From assembly GCA_014058105.1 (NCBI GenBank), contig JACGCM010000655.1:1486001-1550000 (forward strand): a stretch of 64,000 nucleotides of DNA, read 5' to 3'. Shown here one piece after another: positions 34,988-45,212 of the stretch. Position numbers and translations under genes: made by a program. Source of the DNA: Kingdonia uniflora (Eukaryota > Streptophyta > Magnoliopsida > Ranunculales > Circaeasteraceae). Within the stretch, counting starts at the first letter, position 1. Each line of letters begins with the position of its first letter. Under the pieces are notes generated by a model. That model did not search any database. It was not told the origin of the DNA and worked only from the letters and a program-made list of their open reading frames with translations.

Positions 34988-36954
34988 AAAACACAAACAC
35001 ACTACTCTCCGTACGCAAGTCTAGTGCAGATCCTCTACAAGGAAAAGCGCTAGCTCATCTACACCGCTGCTAAAAGAAAGCCAGCACTTTCTATCGAGGA
35101 TTGACGGCGATGCAAGCCCCTAAAGAAAGGAATAGATACGGCTACCCAACATTTAGGGAAAGCCCTCCAAAACTACGGAATAGTTGGCGCTTGATCTTGC
35201 TTTTGAGCCGCGAAAGATCAACTTTCTTTTAGACCTTTAGTGTTTTTTTAGGGTTTTTTTTTGCTCTAAACTACGAAGAGAGGCTCTCACGCTTACCCCC
35301 CGGCCTGTGACCTAACCCAAGAGTGTCATTTGACTCTTCTTGTGCCATCCTCAAAAATTTGACTCTTCTTTTGACTCTTCTTGTGCCACAGGATCCCCTA
35401 CCTTCTCACTCAAGGTCTTTTTTTGAACCCCTTTTCTTACTAGGCCTTATTTTCTGTGAACCCAGCGTAGTTTAGAAAAAAAGTGCCTATTATATTTATT
35501 TTTGAATAGCTAGGATCCTAAACTACCTAACAAGAGCTGTGACACCTCACCCAGAGTAGTATCACAGGACGTCACTCGAAGGCAGAACTGTACACCCACC
35601 CTCTAAGCTACGCTTTGAAAATGAGGCCTACAGCGAATTGTCCCCCGAACCGAAGCGCTCATGATCTCGTAACCTTTTAGGGCCTATGACAGAAAATTGG
35701 CTACAAGATTCTCGCACTTCAGAGAAGATCACTCTGCTACTTTCTCATACCCATGTCCACCTCTAAGGATCCTTGCTTCTAAACTACCGTCTTTCACTCC
35801 CACCTCCTTTTAAAGGCCGTTTGCCCATTTCTTTTTTATGGTGGAGCCGGGTTCCTATCTGGATTCATGGTCGTAGCCAAGATAGGGTCTATGAATGCAA
35901 AGCAGCTTAGGAAGCTCCTTTCGAAGTCTAGCGTCGCGGTCTCAGGATCCTTGGCAGAGCCCACTGGAGTCGCTCTTTGGCCCAATCATGAACTCTCGAA
36001 CTAATGGTTGGATGTCCACCTTGCTTGTCTTTTTCACTGCATTTTTTGCATTCCGATTCAAGATACGAGCTTTCTAGTGCTTACTGAGAACACGTGCTGA
36101 TGCAAGATAAAGAGCTGAATAGCGCCTACAGGTGGCAAGTAGTTTAGGAGTGACAATGCGCTGCTGTATAGGCTGGGGAGGATGATCCCAAGTCTCCATA
36201 TCTAAGGTTAGGAGCATGTTGCTATCCTGGGTTTGACACCGGTGACCCAAGATCCAAGGTCACTAATCAGTCTGGGTTTTTGGAGATGAGGGAGCAGCAG
36301 GACTTGCGTACGAAGAAGGTAGTTAAAAAAAACCCTGAAAAAATAAGGGGAGGGGCTGTGGCCTAAGGAGAGATTATCGGTAGCCTATTCTCGATATTGG
36401 GTGAAGTGGGAAATGGGTACCAAGTCTTGCTTTTGGTCTATTCCAGATGGCCAGTCATCTCTTATTTCTGAATAGGCTATAGGGAGTCCATAGTGGGAGG
36501 GGATGGTTGGATAGATAAGGCAAAAAAACGTCCCGAAGCTTTTGTTGTGCCCGACTTCACCGATGATCGTAAGGGATTATCCCCGCATAGGTATATCCAA
36601 AGCACACCCCAGGCATTGAGGTTTGACGACGCCCTAAAAAGAAAAGCACTGAGTAGCTTAGTAGCCTTACCCACCCTATACGATAAGGCCCAACCTCGCC
36701 CCGGGCTCTAAGAACGAGAGCTCCTATATCCTATAGACAAAGCTCTCCTAGGACGAAAGGAAAGAAATTGGATCCAGATCGCTAACGACTCTTTTCTTTA
36801 ATCCCGCTTTTGACAGCTCTAAAACACGCTGAGCTAGAAAGAGACGGTGGAAAAGACGGTGGAAAAAATGAGAAGCAAGTGGTCGAGTCTGTGGATTCCA
36901 GATTACAGATTACCTTACCCTTACCCTTAACTACCACCACCACTACTGCAATTC

Positions 36955-37056
36955 CCAGCGTGCACTAGTGTCCTAATCAGCCAGCGTGCAGCACTAGTGT
37001 CCTAATCCAAATCAAAAGAAAGCAAATACGTTGACCAGAAAGCAAATACGTTGACC
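36955..37056. repeat. Two consecutive tandem duplications
   Basis: CCAGCGTGCA(GCA)CTAGTGTCC... at 36955-36978 and 36981-37007, then AGAAAGCAAATACGTTGACC at 37017-37036 and 37037-37056 (perfect). Confidence 0.92.
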
Positions 37057-37721
37057 TCCGTACGCAAGTTGCGTGGAATCTTGCCTCAAAGAAGATCTTG
37101 CTTACGCTGCCTTTAAAGAGACTAGGGACAAAAGAGGGTCTTTTTCTTTTTGCTTAGCGCCTGACCTTTTTTTAGACCTGTCCTCACTCTTTTCTTTCGT
37201 GCCAAAAGGGCTGCCCTCACCGTACGCAAGTCCAGTTTTGAAGCTGCCACTCCTTCTTTCCTTGGTGCGTAGTGGTTTGTCTCTTGGTGCGCATTGAGTT
37301 CTTTCCTTTCCTTGGTGCATCGTGGGTTTGTCTCTTGAGTTCTTTCCTTGGTGCGTAGTGGGTACTATTTGCGAACATAGGCAAGGGCGTCTTTTGAAGG
37401 GTTTCAAAAAGTGGAGTTAAGCCGGACTTGCGTACGTTTAAAAGGGCACAGGAGTAAGTGTCAAGGATCCTTAGCGAGATTTCTTCTTAGGGTCCTACTC
37501 TTCTTGGAGGTTCGTTGCAAATAGCTCTCTTTAAACTACGCAAGACAAAGGCTTTGACTGGGGTCTTCTACCACCTTTGCTATTTAGTAGCTAGAGGACG
37601 AAAGAAAAGAAGTTCAACTTGCGTCTGTCTTGCATATAGCTTATGCTCTCCTGTGGCAATCGTCGTACGCAAGTTCGGCCTATGGCTCCCGGCTTACGCC
37701 TCACCTATACCTTTACTGAGG

Positions 37722-37873
37722 GCTTCGACTTACGCCTCTAACTACTTAAACCCTTTCTCGGACTCTTCGACTGTTTTAAAAACTCTTCCTTACCTTTCAG
37801 ACTCTTCGACTTACGCCTCTAACTACTTAAACCCTTTCAGACTCTTTTTTTGTTTTAAAAACTCTTGCTTACC
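37722..37873. repeat. ~73-bp imperfect direct repeat pair
   Basis: Both copies share CTTACGCCTCTAACTACTTA, AACCCTTTC, GACTCTT and GTTTTAAAAACTCTT; starts at 37722 and 37803 approximately. Confidence 0.88.
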
Positions 37874-38061
37874 TCCTTGTGATCATCGGCATAACTATGT
37901 TCCTTTTCCTTTGGTTACGCCTTGGTAATCCTTCGGCTGAAACCTCGTGTGTCGCACGGAATCTTTCGGCAGGTTTTAGACCTCAACCTACCATTGGCTT
38001 CTTTCTTATGCTCCGGGGCAACACACTACTGGCAGACGTTTACACATAGTCAGTCTATAGC

Positions 38062-38180
38062 CACCCGAGACTTGCGTACGTCGATCGGCACATGTCTTAT
38101 AGCATCAGTGCGCTTCTTCAGGCACCCGAGACTTGCGTACGTCGATTGGCACATGTCTTATAGCATCAGTGCGCTTCTTC
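38062..38180. repeat. 58-bp duplication containing M1
   Basis: CACCCGAG + M1 + TCGAT(C/T)GGCACATG... at 38062-38119 and 38123-38180, one mismatch. The two M1 copies here are products of one duplication. Confidence 0.95.
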
Positions 38181-38230
38181 GCTCCGGAACCCTTGGATAG
38201 TGTTTAAAAGGGCCCCAGCTCTTATCCCTT

Positions 38231-38313
38231 AGCGGATGTTCATACCTTTACGTTCGCTAGGCTTTATGGGAAGCGGATGTTCATACCTTTACGTTCACTA
38301 GGCTTTAGGGGAA
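38231..38313. repeat. 41-bp tandem duplication
   Basis: AGCGGATGTTCATACCTTTA... at 38231 and 38272, with a further degenerate tail (AGCGAATCTTCC...CGCTAGGCT) to about 38347. Confidence 0.92.
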
Positions 38314-39565
38314 GCGAATCTTCCTCCCTTTCCTTTCGCTAGGCTAATGACTTGGTGAAGATGAGCGCTTGTGTGCGCCGATACAAAAAAGAACAAGAGA
38401 ATAACTGCCGTAGCTACCTAGCAACGCTTTAGCCTCGGGCTACCTAGCCAACCGAAGAGATATTCCACTTAGGCGCCTTTGGTGGTGACATGCCTGATCT
38501 CCGTGCCGTGCTGCCAATTTCAAAGGTAGTTTAGGAGTGAAAAAGCTAGGGGTGCGCCAAAACTACTGTTTTGTCGCTGCCAATTTAGAAGGTAGTTTAG
38601 GAGTGAAAGCCGTAGCTTGTAGTTTGGGGTGTGCCTTAAACTACGTCTTGGTGGGATCTTTACAATAGGATGGATAGTGCATCTTGGGCTCGTTCTCGCG
38701 TGCGGAAGTGGCTTCTCTGATGAGGTTCGCTTGCAAAAAAAGGAATGTGTGTACCGTACGGTAAGGGCTGAGGTCTTCTCAATACTAAACTACCTGGCCC
38801 TTTTCAATAATCGCTTCTTTTCCATCAATACGCAAGTTCACTAAGGCAGGAGGTTATCTATCTGTCTTTTGTGCACGGGAGTCCCCGGGCTGTTGTGTAA
38901 AACTGAACGAAGTAGCCTTGGTTAGAACTTATTGGTTTACCTGTCTCTTGCGTGATATGGATCTGAGCCTTGGATAGAAGGCAAGGATCCTAGGTATCGT
39001 CCTGAAAACTGCTGGCAAAGAACTCCAACCCCATCGCCATCACGGATGAGATAAGAAATCCTGCACTTCCGCGTACGCAAGTTCGCTCATTTCAACAACA
39101 GCTGCTAAAGAGAGGAAAGCCTAAGCTGCGAAAGAGAGGAAAACCTAACCTAGGGCCAAAAAAAAGCACAGACCTACTTCAGTGACGAACGAGACGGCCC
39201 GCTCTCTTGGATTCTATCGCCAAAAGGTGGGACCTACCTACGTCAGGATAATACCTACTGGTGGCCGCTCTTGTCGTTCTACCTATGAGTGAATGAACGC
39301 AGCCTCCTCGACTCTACAGCGCTTTCGAGACAAGGTAGTTTAGACTTGCGTACGGCGATTCAAAAAGGGGGTTTGCACAGTGCCGCCGCAGGAATGGAAG
39401 GGCTTTAAAAGGAAGCATCGAGACCGGGGTATCCATGATGATCCCATCCCAAACAACTAGCAAAGAATTTGACTGCGATCAATTCCAGTAGTCGTTAATG
39501 ACCTTCTCATTTTCGCAAGGATTTCCGCTTGCATCCACCGCAGATAACCCAACTTTTGGGCAGCT

Positions 39566-39632
39566 TAGGATATGCGAAGTGTGGCAAGGTTCGAGTTTGG
39601 GCTAGGATATGCGAAGTGTGGCAAGGTTCGAG
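39566..39632. repeat. 30-bp direct repeat pair
   Basis: TAGGATATGCGAAGTGTGGC... at 39566-39595 and 39603-39632, identical. Confidence 0.93.
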
Positions 39633-40114
39633 ACAGGGGGGAAATGGATAGACTTGCGTACGGAGACGCAAGCCTTTTCAACCAGTCAGACTTCAACCAT
39701 ACGACTAAGGACGCACATAGGACGATGTGAGAATCGCACAATGAACGAGACGACTACGGGAGAGAACCGCTCTAACGCTCTTGATCGAAAGGAAGCGTCT
39801 ATAACACAAGCGTTGGAAGTGGTGGCTTAAGTGAAAAGAAAACACTCGTAGAAAGAATGGCGAGGGAGACTATCGCACAATTGGTCTTTATCGCGCCTCG
39901 CCTAGCCATTGGTCTTTACCACCTCTGCGTTTTTGAAACTTACGTACGGCTACCTCACTTCTAGCTATATAACTCACGCCTAAGCTGTTGTTAAAAAATA
40001 GCTCTAAACTACTTTCACCGTACGCAAGTTTTGCCCACTATTTATAATGGCTTTCTAGGATCCTTTTTTGAATAACACCTCTTTTCCTTTGTGCCTTTAG
40101 GCTCCCAAACTACC

Positions 40115-40149
40115 TTGTAGTAGTTGCTTTTTAAATACAACAACTAGTG
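40115..40149. repeat. Stem-loop family member, short arms
   Basis: TTGTAGTAGTTG, loop CTTTTTAAATA, CAACAACTAGTG. Arms pair over 9 positions with one mismatch. It is the same element as 61190-61229 but with arms 3 nt shorter on each side. Confidence 0.8.
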
Positions 40150-40748
40150 TTAGCTCTCTAATCTACTACTCCGGCTACCTTCTTCTAATCTACGCTACTC
40201 TATTCTTGCTACTGGCTCTTTTCTTTCTTTCACAGCGCTAATGGCTTTAAACCACACCAGCTTTAGCAAGCTACCTTATCTTGCGCTACCAGCACTAGAA
40301 ACCCAACCGTGCCCAGCAAGAAACCAGCTTCTTAACTCCTCTCGTTGCTATCACTAAAAAAAACCAGAGAGCTCTTTACTACCTTTCCGGGGTCGACACC
40401 TCTGACTTCTCTCTCGTCTATCAATGCACTACTGACTACTCCCTATAGACATTACCGCTACGAAGACCACAATACCATATCTGCTATGATCTTATAGAAA
40501 GAAGCGAAGGACGGATCTCCGGTGAGAGCGAGAAGAGTAGAAGCCAAGGATCCTAGGCAGCTTAAGAGTCCCACCGGTAAGATAGGTGGGCGAGAAGAGG
40601 AGTGTGTTTTTGAGGAGCTCTTGGAACAAGTCCTTGTCTCATAGCCAGGAAGTGCATCCTTAACTACAACTACAGCACACCAATGTCGATTTCTTCATCT
40701 CAGCTAGATTGGACAGGAAGAGGAAGTGCGGAGTTGGTCAAGTCAAAG

Positions 40749-40869
40749 CCTATAGTGTGCGGCAGGGCGGATGGAGAAAAGCAGGATGGGCATAGTGGCG
40801 CTTTGTCTATAGTGTGCGGTGCGGCAGGGTGGATGGAGGTAGAAAAAGCAGGACGGGCATAGTGGCTTT
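40749..40869. repeat. ~58-bp imperfect tandem duplication
   Basis: CCTATAGTGTGCGGCAGGGC... at about 40749 and 40805, with indels (GTGC, GGTA); both contain GCAGGA(T/C)GGGCATAGTGGC. Confidence 0.9.
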
Positions 40870-41274
40870 GTCTATAGCGCCCATGTGCTAGAGTAGAGAG
40901 AAGTGGGTTTGGCCCCCTTTTAAAGCCTAAGCATACCAGCCCTACTATGGTCGTTGCACGAAATCGCTATGATCCATACTATAGTCCTATCCTATTATAG
41001 CTATTCAGCTAGCGACGCGACTTCTAGCTACTTTTGTAGTTGCTAAAGCTACAACTCCTTCTAGCCCTAAACTACTAAAAACACACTCCGGCTACCTTGT
41101 GAATGGATGCTCGACTCCTGCTTCGTACTAGGTATTTCTTCTTTCCCCGTACGCAAGTTCCTTAGCGCTGCTAGGATCCTTGCTATCTAGTACTCTTTCG
41201 TACCTCTTTCTTTCTTTCTTGGGGGAGATAGCGCAAGCGCCCTCCAACTACATGGGGCCTACAGAGGCCTATTG

Positions 41275-41396
41275 TTCTACAGTGACAGAGGCCCGTTGTT
41301 CTACAGTGACAGTTGGCTAGGAATTCTGCAGTGACAGTTGGTTAAGAATTCTACAGTGAAAGTTGGCTAGGACTTCTCTTCTACAGTGACAGTTGT
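41275..41396. repeat. Five-unit ~25-bp minisatellite
   Basis: Units start near 41274, 41299, 41324, 41349 and 41379, each with TTCTACAGTGACAG or a one-base variant, most followed by TTGGCTAGGA. Spacing is 24-25 bp, then 30. Confidence 0.9.
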
Positions 41397-42104
41397 CTAG
41401 TACGAAGCAACCCGCGGTGTGTTGGGGACACATAGGAGCCTCTTTGTTTGGAGAGACAAGGCAGTCAGCGTTGGCCAGGAAAAAGAGAGAAAGATCAGCG
41501 TACGCGAGTGCTAATAGATCAGAATGGATAAGGCCTTTGCTTCTTTTTGCCTTGCTTTCCTGCCCTCTAAAACTACTCTACCTCCGTACGCAAGTAGCCT
41601 CCCTCCCTTTGGCATTGATCCGTGAAAGGCCTATAGAGCCACTTAAGAGTCCCAGACACATAGCGTAGCCTTAAGCGGTTTAGGGGTAGCACACAAGGAT
41701 CCTTGCTTTGGTCGAAAAGGCACATGGATCTCGTTGATCGGAAAGCTCTCATTCTCCTTAACTAGGCTACGGAGGTAGTCAAAAGCCACACTCCTACGTC
41801 TATAGTCTTCTTTTAAAGCCGGAGAAAAGAAGACCAGAGACGGTGGAAAAAATGAGAAGCGTAGTTTAGAGTAGTTTAGCGGCAAGAAAGATTTTAGCAT
41901 CTTAGCTTTGACTCTTTTAAACGTACGCAAGTCCTAGCCTTTTTTAAGTGGTTTAGCGCCTCCAAACTATGAAACTACAACTACTTAAAGCCCTAGCACT
42001 CTTACTTCTCACAATCCACTATCATCCGTAGTTTAGGATCCTTGCTGGATGGAAGAATAACACGAAGTCTATAGCGCCTCGGTTTAAAACTGTGGGTTAT
42101 GAGC

Positions 42105-42166
42105 TATGTTCCTAAACTACAGGTTTTAAGCAGCATATGTTCCTAAACTACAGGTTTTAAGCAGCA
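42105..42166. repeat. 31-bp perfect tandem duplication with M2
   Basis: TATGTTCCTAAACTACAGGT(TTTAAGCAGCA) at 42105-42135 and 42136-42166. Confidence 0.94.
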
Positions 42167-43254
42167 CCCGTGGGGTTAGGTATGGCGCTTGGGTGTGGCT
42201 TTCTATCTATAAGTCGCTATGTGCTTAGAGCGTTAGCTTCGTCGTACGCAAGTCTGGCCTCAATAATGCTAGGTGGTCTCAAAAGAGATCTCTTTTGACA
42301 AAGCTGTGGAAGTGGCCTCTAAAGCTTATCCTTAGTTCTTTTAAAAAGCGTTGGAAAAAGGTTTGGTAATGTCCATTTAGAAGGATCCTCGCGGACAAGG
42401 AACGAACTCTAGCCAGTGGTGAAAGGAGGGGTAGGCTCTCTTTAAAAGCACACAGCTACGGGTTATTCTGGCGACGACCTAGGTAGGGCTTTCAAAAAAA
42501 ACCAAAAAGCACTTGCGTACGCGGAAAAAGAGCGAACTTGCGTACGAAGCTTTGGAGTTCAAACCGAAGGCGACTTTTTTTTCTGGGTTCAAGTAGACGC
42601 GCTTATTTCATCCGTAGTTTAGGATCCTTGCTCTTTTTTATTCTTGCTATAAAAGAAATAGCTACAAGCACCGCGCTATTTCTTTCTTGCTGGTCCTCTT
42701 TTAGCCGGGGATGTTCCCACATCTTCCTCTAATGCTATTAAGAAGAATCCGTGATTTCGCTATATAGAAAGCATCCAACCCTGAATGCGAGACTTAGAAA
42801 TAAGAAACCTAGAACGCGAGACTCACGCGCTAAAAGATCCGGGCAGGAAGGCTAGAGGTTCTTGCTGGAACAAAGAATCCTTTGCTTTCTTGCTGGTTTT
42901 TTTAGAGGAAGGCTAGGGCTCTTGCTAGGGAGCGACTGGATATAGAACCTTGGATATGCACCAGGTTCGAGGAAACCCAGATTTCGCGTCCTGTGTTTGT
43001 GTTTTGGAGCTGCTCTTTTAAAGCCCAGGAGCGTTAGGCCTAACGGCTTTAAAAGGCGCTAACTCTCTCGAAAGCAGGTAGGCTTCTCACACAAGTTGAG
43101 GGACATGTTCTAGCTCAGAAACACCCACTTATTTTAGGTAAGCGCCTTAAAAAAAGAAAAAGGAAGGCTAGTCGGGGTGTTTAGAGGAACGCTAGTTGGT
43201 GTTTAGGATTCATCAGTTCCCCATATCTTTTGGACCAATCCCCGTACGCAAGTA

Positions 43255-43354
43255 CGCTAGCACACCGATGGAAATCCTTCTTTTGCTTTGGAGTTCCTAG
43301 CCTTCTGGTCATTCGTGGATTCCTTCCGCTAGCACACCGATGGAAATCCTTCTT
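43255..43354. repeat. 28-bp direct repeat pair
   Basis: CGCTAGCACACCGATGGAAA... at 43255-43282 and 43327-43354. Confidence 0.93.
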
Positions 43355-43555
43355 TGCGTTCGTTGGCATATGGCTATCTGGGACTTCGCACCACTCAATA
43401 ATGGCACCTAAGGATATGCACAGTGTCCTGATCAAAAGAAGCTACCTCTGCACTAGAAGGAAAGAAAGCGAGAAAGCGTAAGAGTTAGAAGCCACCTACG
43501 CAAGCGACTCTAGAAGGAAAGGTATTTTCTAAACTACCGTACGCAAGTAGCTTTT

Positions 43556-43604
43556 AGAATAGGTTCTGTGTTTTTTTTGTGGAAAAAACTTGCGTACGGT
43601 GAAA
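43556..43604 (+). repeat. 49-bp perfect dispersed repeat, copy 2
   Basis: Identical to 24994-25042, including the homopolymer lengths. The flanks differ on both sides. Confidence 0.93.
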
Positions 43605-43635
43605 AAGAGGAAAACTTATGGCAGGCAGTCCAAAG

Positions 43636-43707
43636 GCAGTGAAAGAATCACAGCAGTGAAAGAATCGCAATAGCAATAGATAGGCAGTGAAAGAATCGCA
43701 ATAGATA
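43636..43707. repeat. Three copies of GCAGTGAAAGAATCRCA
   Basis: At 43636, 43653 and 43684, the latter two followed by ATAG words. Confidence 0.88.
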
Positions 43708-44260
43708 GGGTAGCAACGTAAGGTCACCCAAACCCACTAAGCCTATACCTATAGTGTTGCGCGTAGTGGGTTTGGATCTAGTCGGGAAGGATCCTTAACT
43801 ACGCAGGTCTTCAGTTCTCTTTTAAACTCTAGCCCCTCCACAAACTCCTACAGTCAAGTAAGAATGGAAGGTAGCTTTCTAAACCACTTAGCACCATCTA
43901 GGTAGGATCCAAACTACAAACTACGAGCCAGCGCAGTAGTTGGAGGCGGAAAAGAAAGGGCTTTAAAAGGAGGCTACAGAACAAAAGCAAGCGATGGGTG
44001 TTGCTATCGCTTTTAAAAGGACTTGCGTACGGAGAGCAGAGGGTCTTCATTAGGCGGGTGTGTTGCGGGATGAGTAAGAAGCTTCTACCCTTCTTCGATT
44101 GATACAGCTTTTCCCGCGCTTTTGCTAAGCTCTCTTGAGCCCAGGAAAGGAAAGGAGCCATAGGTTGCTAAAGCTATCAAAAGAAGAAGGTGGAGTTGCC
44201 TAAAGGCTCCTTTATAGAGAGGTGGTGTAGCGTAGTAACTTTAAGCATTAGTAGTTTAGA

Positions 44261-44362
44261 GTAGCCTTTAGTAGATGTAGTTTTAGAAGGCATTGTAGTT
44301 TGTAGTTTGGAGTAGCCTTTAGTAGATGTAGTTTTAGAAGGCATTGTAGTTTGTAGTTTGGA
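44261..44362. repeat. 51-bp perfect tandem duplication
   Basis: GTAGCCTTTAGTAGATGTAG... at 44261-44311 and 44312-44362. A relative at 6849-6886 lacks the 12 bp TTGTAGTTTGTA just after GGCA, i.e. one M2-like unit fewer. Confidence 0.94.
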
Positions 44363-44471
44363 GTAGTTTAGAGGCGTTATGGTATTTTAAAAAGCGTTGA
44401 AAGAAAAGCAGTAGTATAGCAAAGAAGAAGGAGTTTCAAAAGTTGCGCGTACGTAAGTAAACTACTTATCA

Positions 44472-44513
44472 ATCATCTTTTCCGTCATCTTTTCCATCAT
44501 CTTTTCCATCATC
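44472..44513. repeat. 12-bp minisatellite (TTTTCCATCATC)n
   Basis: Three units plus a degenerate first one (CAATCATC), following the GCGCGTACGTAAGTAAACTA composite at 44444-44466. It parallels the array at 14795-14830 but with a different spacer base pair content (TTTT vs CTGT). Confidence 0.9.
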
Positions 44514-44553
44514 TAAAAACAAGCATGGGTTACCCACTTTTTAAAAGGGTTAC

Positions 44554-44599
44554 CGTACGCAAGTTTCAAGTATTAGTAGTTTAGAGCATTAAAGAGTAG
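44554..44599 (+). repeat. M1-TTTCAAGTATTA composite interrupted by a 12-bp M2 unit
   Basis: CGTACGCAAGTTTCAAGT runs into ATTA (44572-44575), then GTAGTTTAGAGC (44576-44587), a second ATTA (44588-44591) and AAGAGTAG. The same composite without the 16 extra bases lies at 28319-28349, 32345-32376 (with one extra A in AAGAAGTAG) and 60687-60715. This is the clearest filled versus empty comparison in the window. Confidence 0.9.
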
Positions 44600-45212
44600 C
44601 TTAGAGGTGATGCTGTTATATAACGGAGAACAGCATAAGGGTTAGCGCTAGTTGCTACTAAACTACAAAAAACAAGTAGTGGTAATGTCTATAGAAGGTG
44701 GACCGGAGTTTAAAAGCTTTAAGTAGCTAGGGGGCTTTAAATAGAAGCCGGACTTGCGTACGTTTAAAAGGGCTTAGGAGGAAGAAGCCTATTGCGTAGG
44801 AACTTGCGTACGAGGAAGCCTATTGCTTAGGAAGGTAGTTTGGAAGCGTAGTTAAGGATGACGACGAACCACACCTACCGTCTCAGGTCCAAAAATAGCA
44901 TGGCTCTTTTGATGCGCCCAATGAGAGCTTTTGCGTAGGACAGAACGTGAGTCGCTTTCTAAACCAGAGTCAGTAGCCAGAGCGTATGAAAGACAAAGCC
45001 TCTAACTACATTTCGCTTAAGGTCAGGTAGTTAAAAAACAGATCAGGATCAAGGTCAAGTCCAGTTTTAAAAGAAGGAACTTGCGTACGGGGAGAGAAGA
45101 CCAAGCAAGCTACTGGCATGGGATTCTCGGACATGGATGCATAGCAAGAAGAACTGATCAGGACAGCACCGAGACCTAGCCAGGACTTGCGTACGAAGAC
45201 CAAGCCTACCTA

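Larger units (their letters stand above)
31001..36312. other. Gene-less repeat mosaic
   Basis: No intact gene. M1 copies at 31.5-32.4 kb are minus oriented. The third, modified copy of the GATGATGG composite lies at 32417-32467, a 16-bp-arm hairpin at 32716-32774, and a 21-bp tandem pair at 33450-33491. A tRNA 5'-half look-alike is at 34956-34987. The 145-codon frame at 32617-33054 and the 133-codon frame at 34464-34865 have no recognisable motifs; the latter contains two inverted M3 copies. Confidence 0.75.
36313..41000. other. Gene-less stretch with long tandem pairs
   Basis: From 36313 to about 36770 the sequence is nearly free of modules and carries overlapping open frames on both strands (36493-36711 + and 36477-36674 -) that I do not recognise. 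Beyond it lie tandem pairs at 36955-37007, 37017-37056, 37722-37873, 38062-38180, 38231-38313, 39566-39632 and 40749-40869. M1 copies at 38070 and 38131 were copied with their 58-bp unit rather than inserted twice. Confidence 0.72.
41001..45212. other. Gene-less stretch with minisatellites and nested modules
   Basis: All seven M1 copies from 40019 to 43243 except the pair at 42511/42536 are minus oriented. The stretch holds a five-unit minisatellite (41275-41396), tandem pairs (42105-42166, 43255/43327, 44261-44362), a TTCCATCATC array near 44473-44512 and the key ATTA-flanked M2 insertion at 44572-44591. No coding sequence recognised. Confidence 0.75.

Noticed and set aside
36477..36711. Overlapping frames on both strands in a module-poor patch
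   Set aside because: No motif recognised. Open on both strands, as expected for chance in GC-moderate DNA. Worth a database search only.
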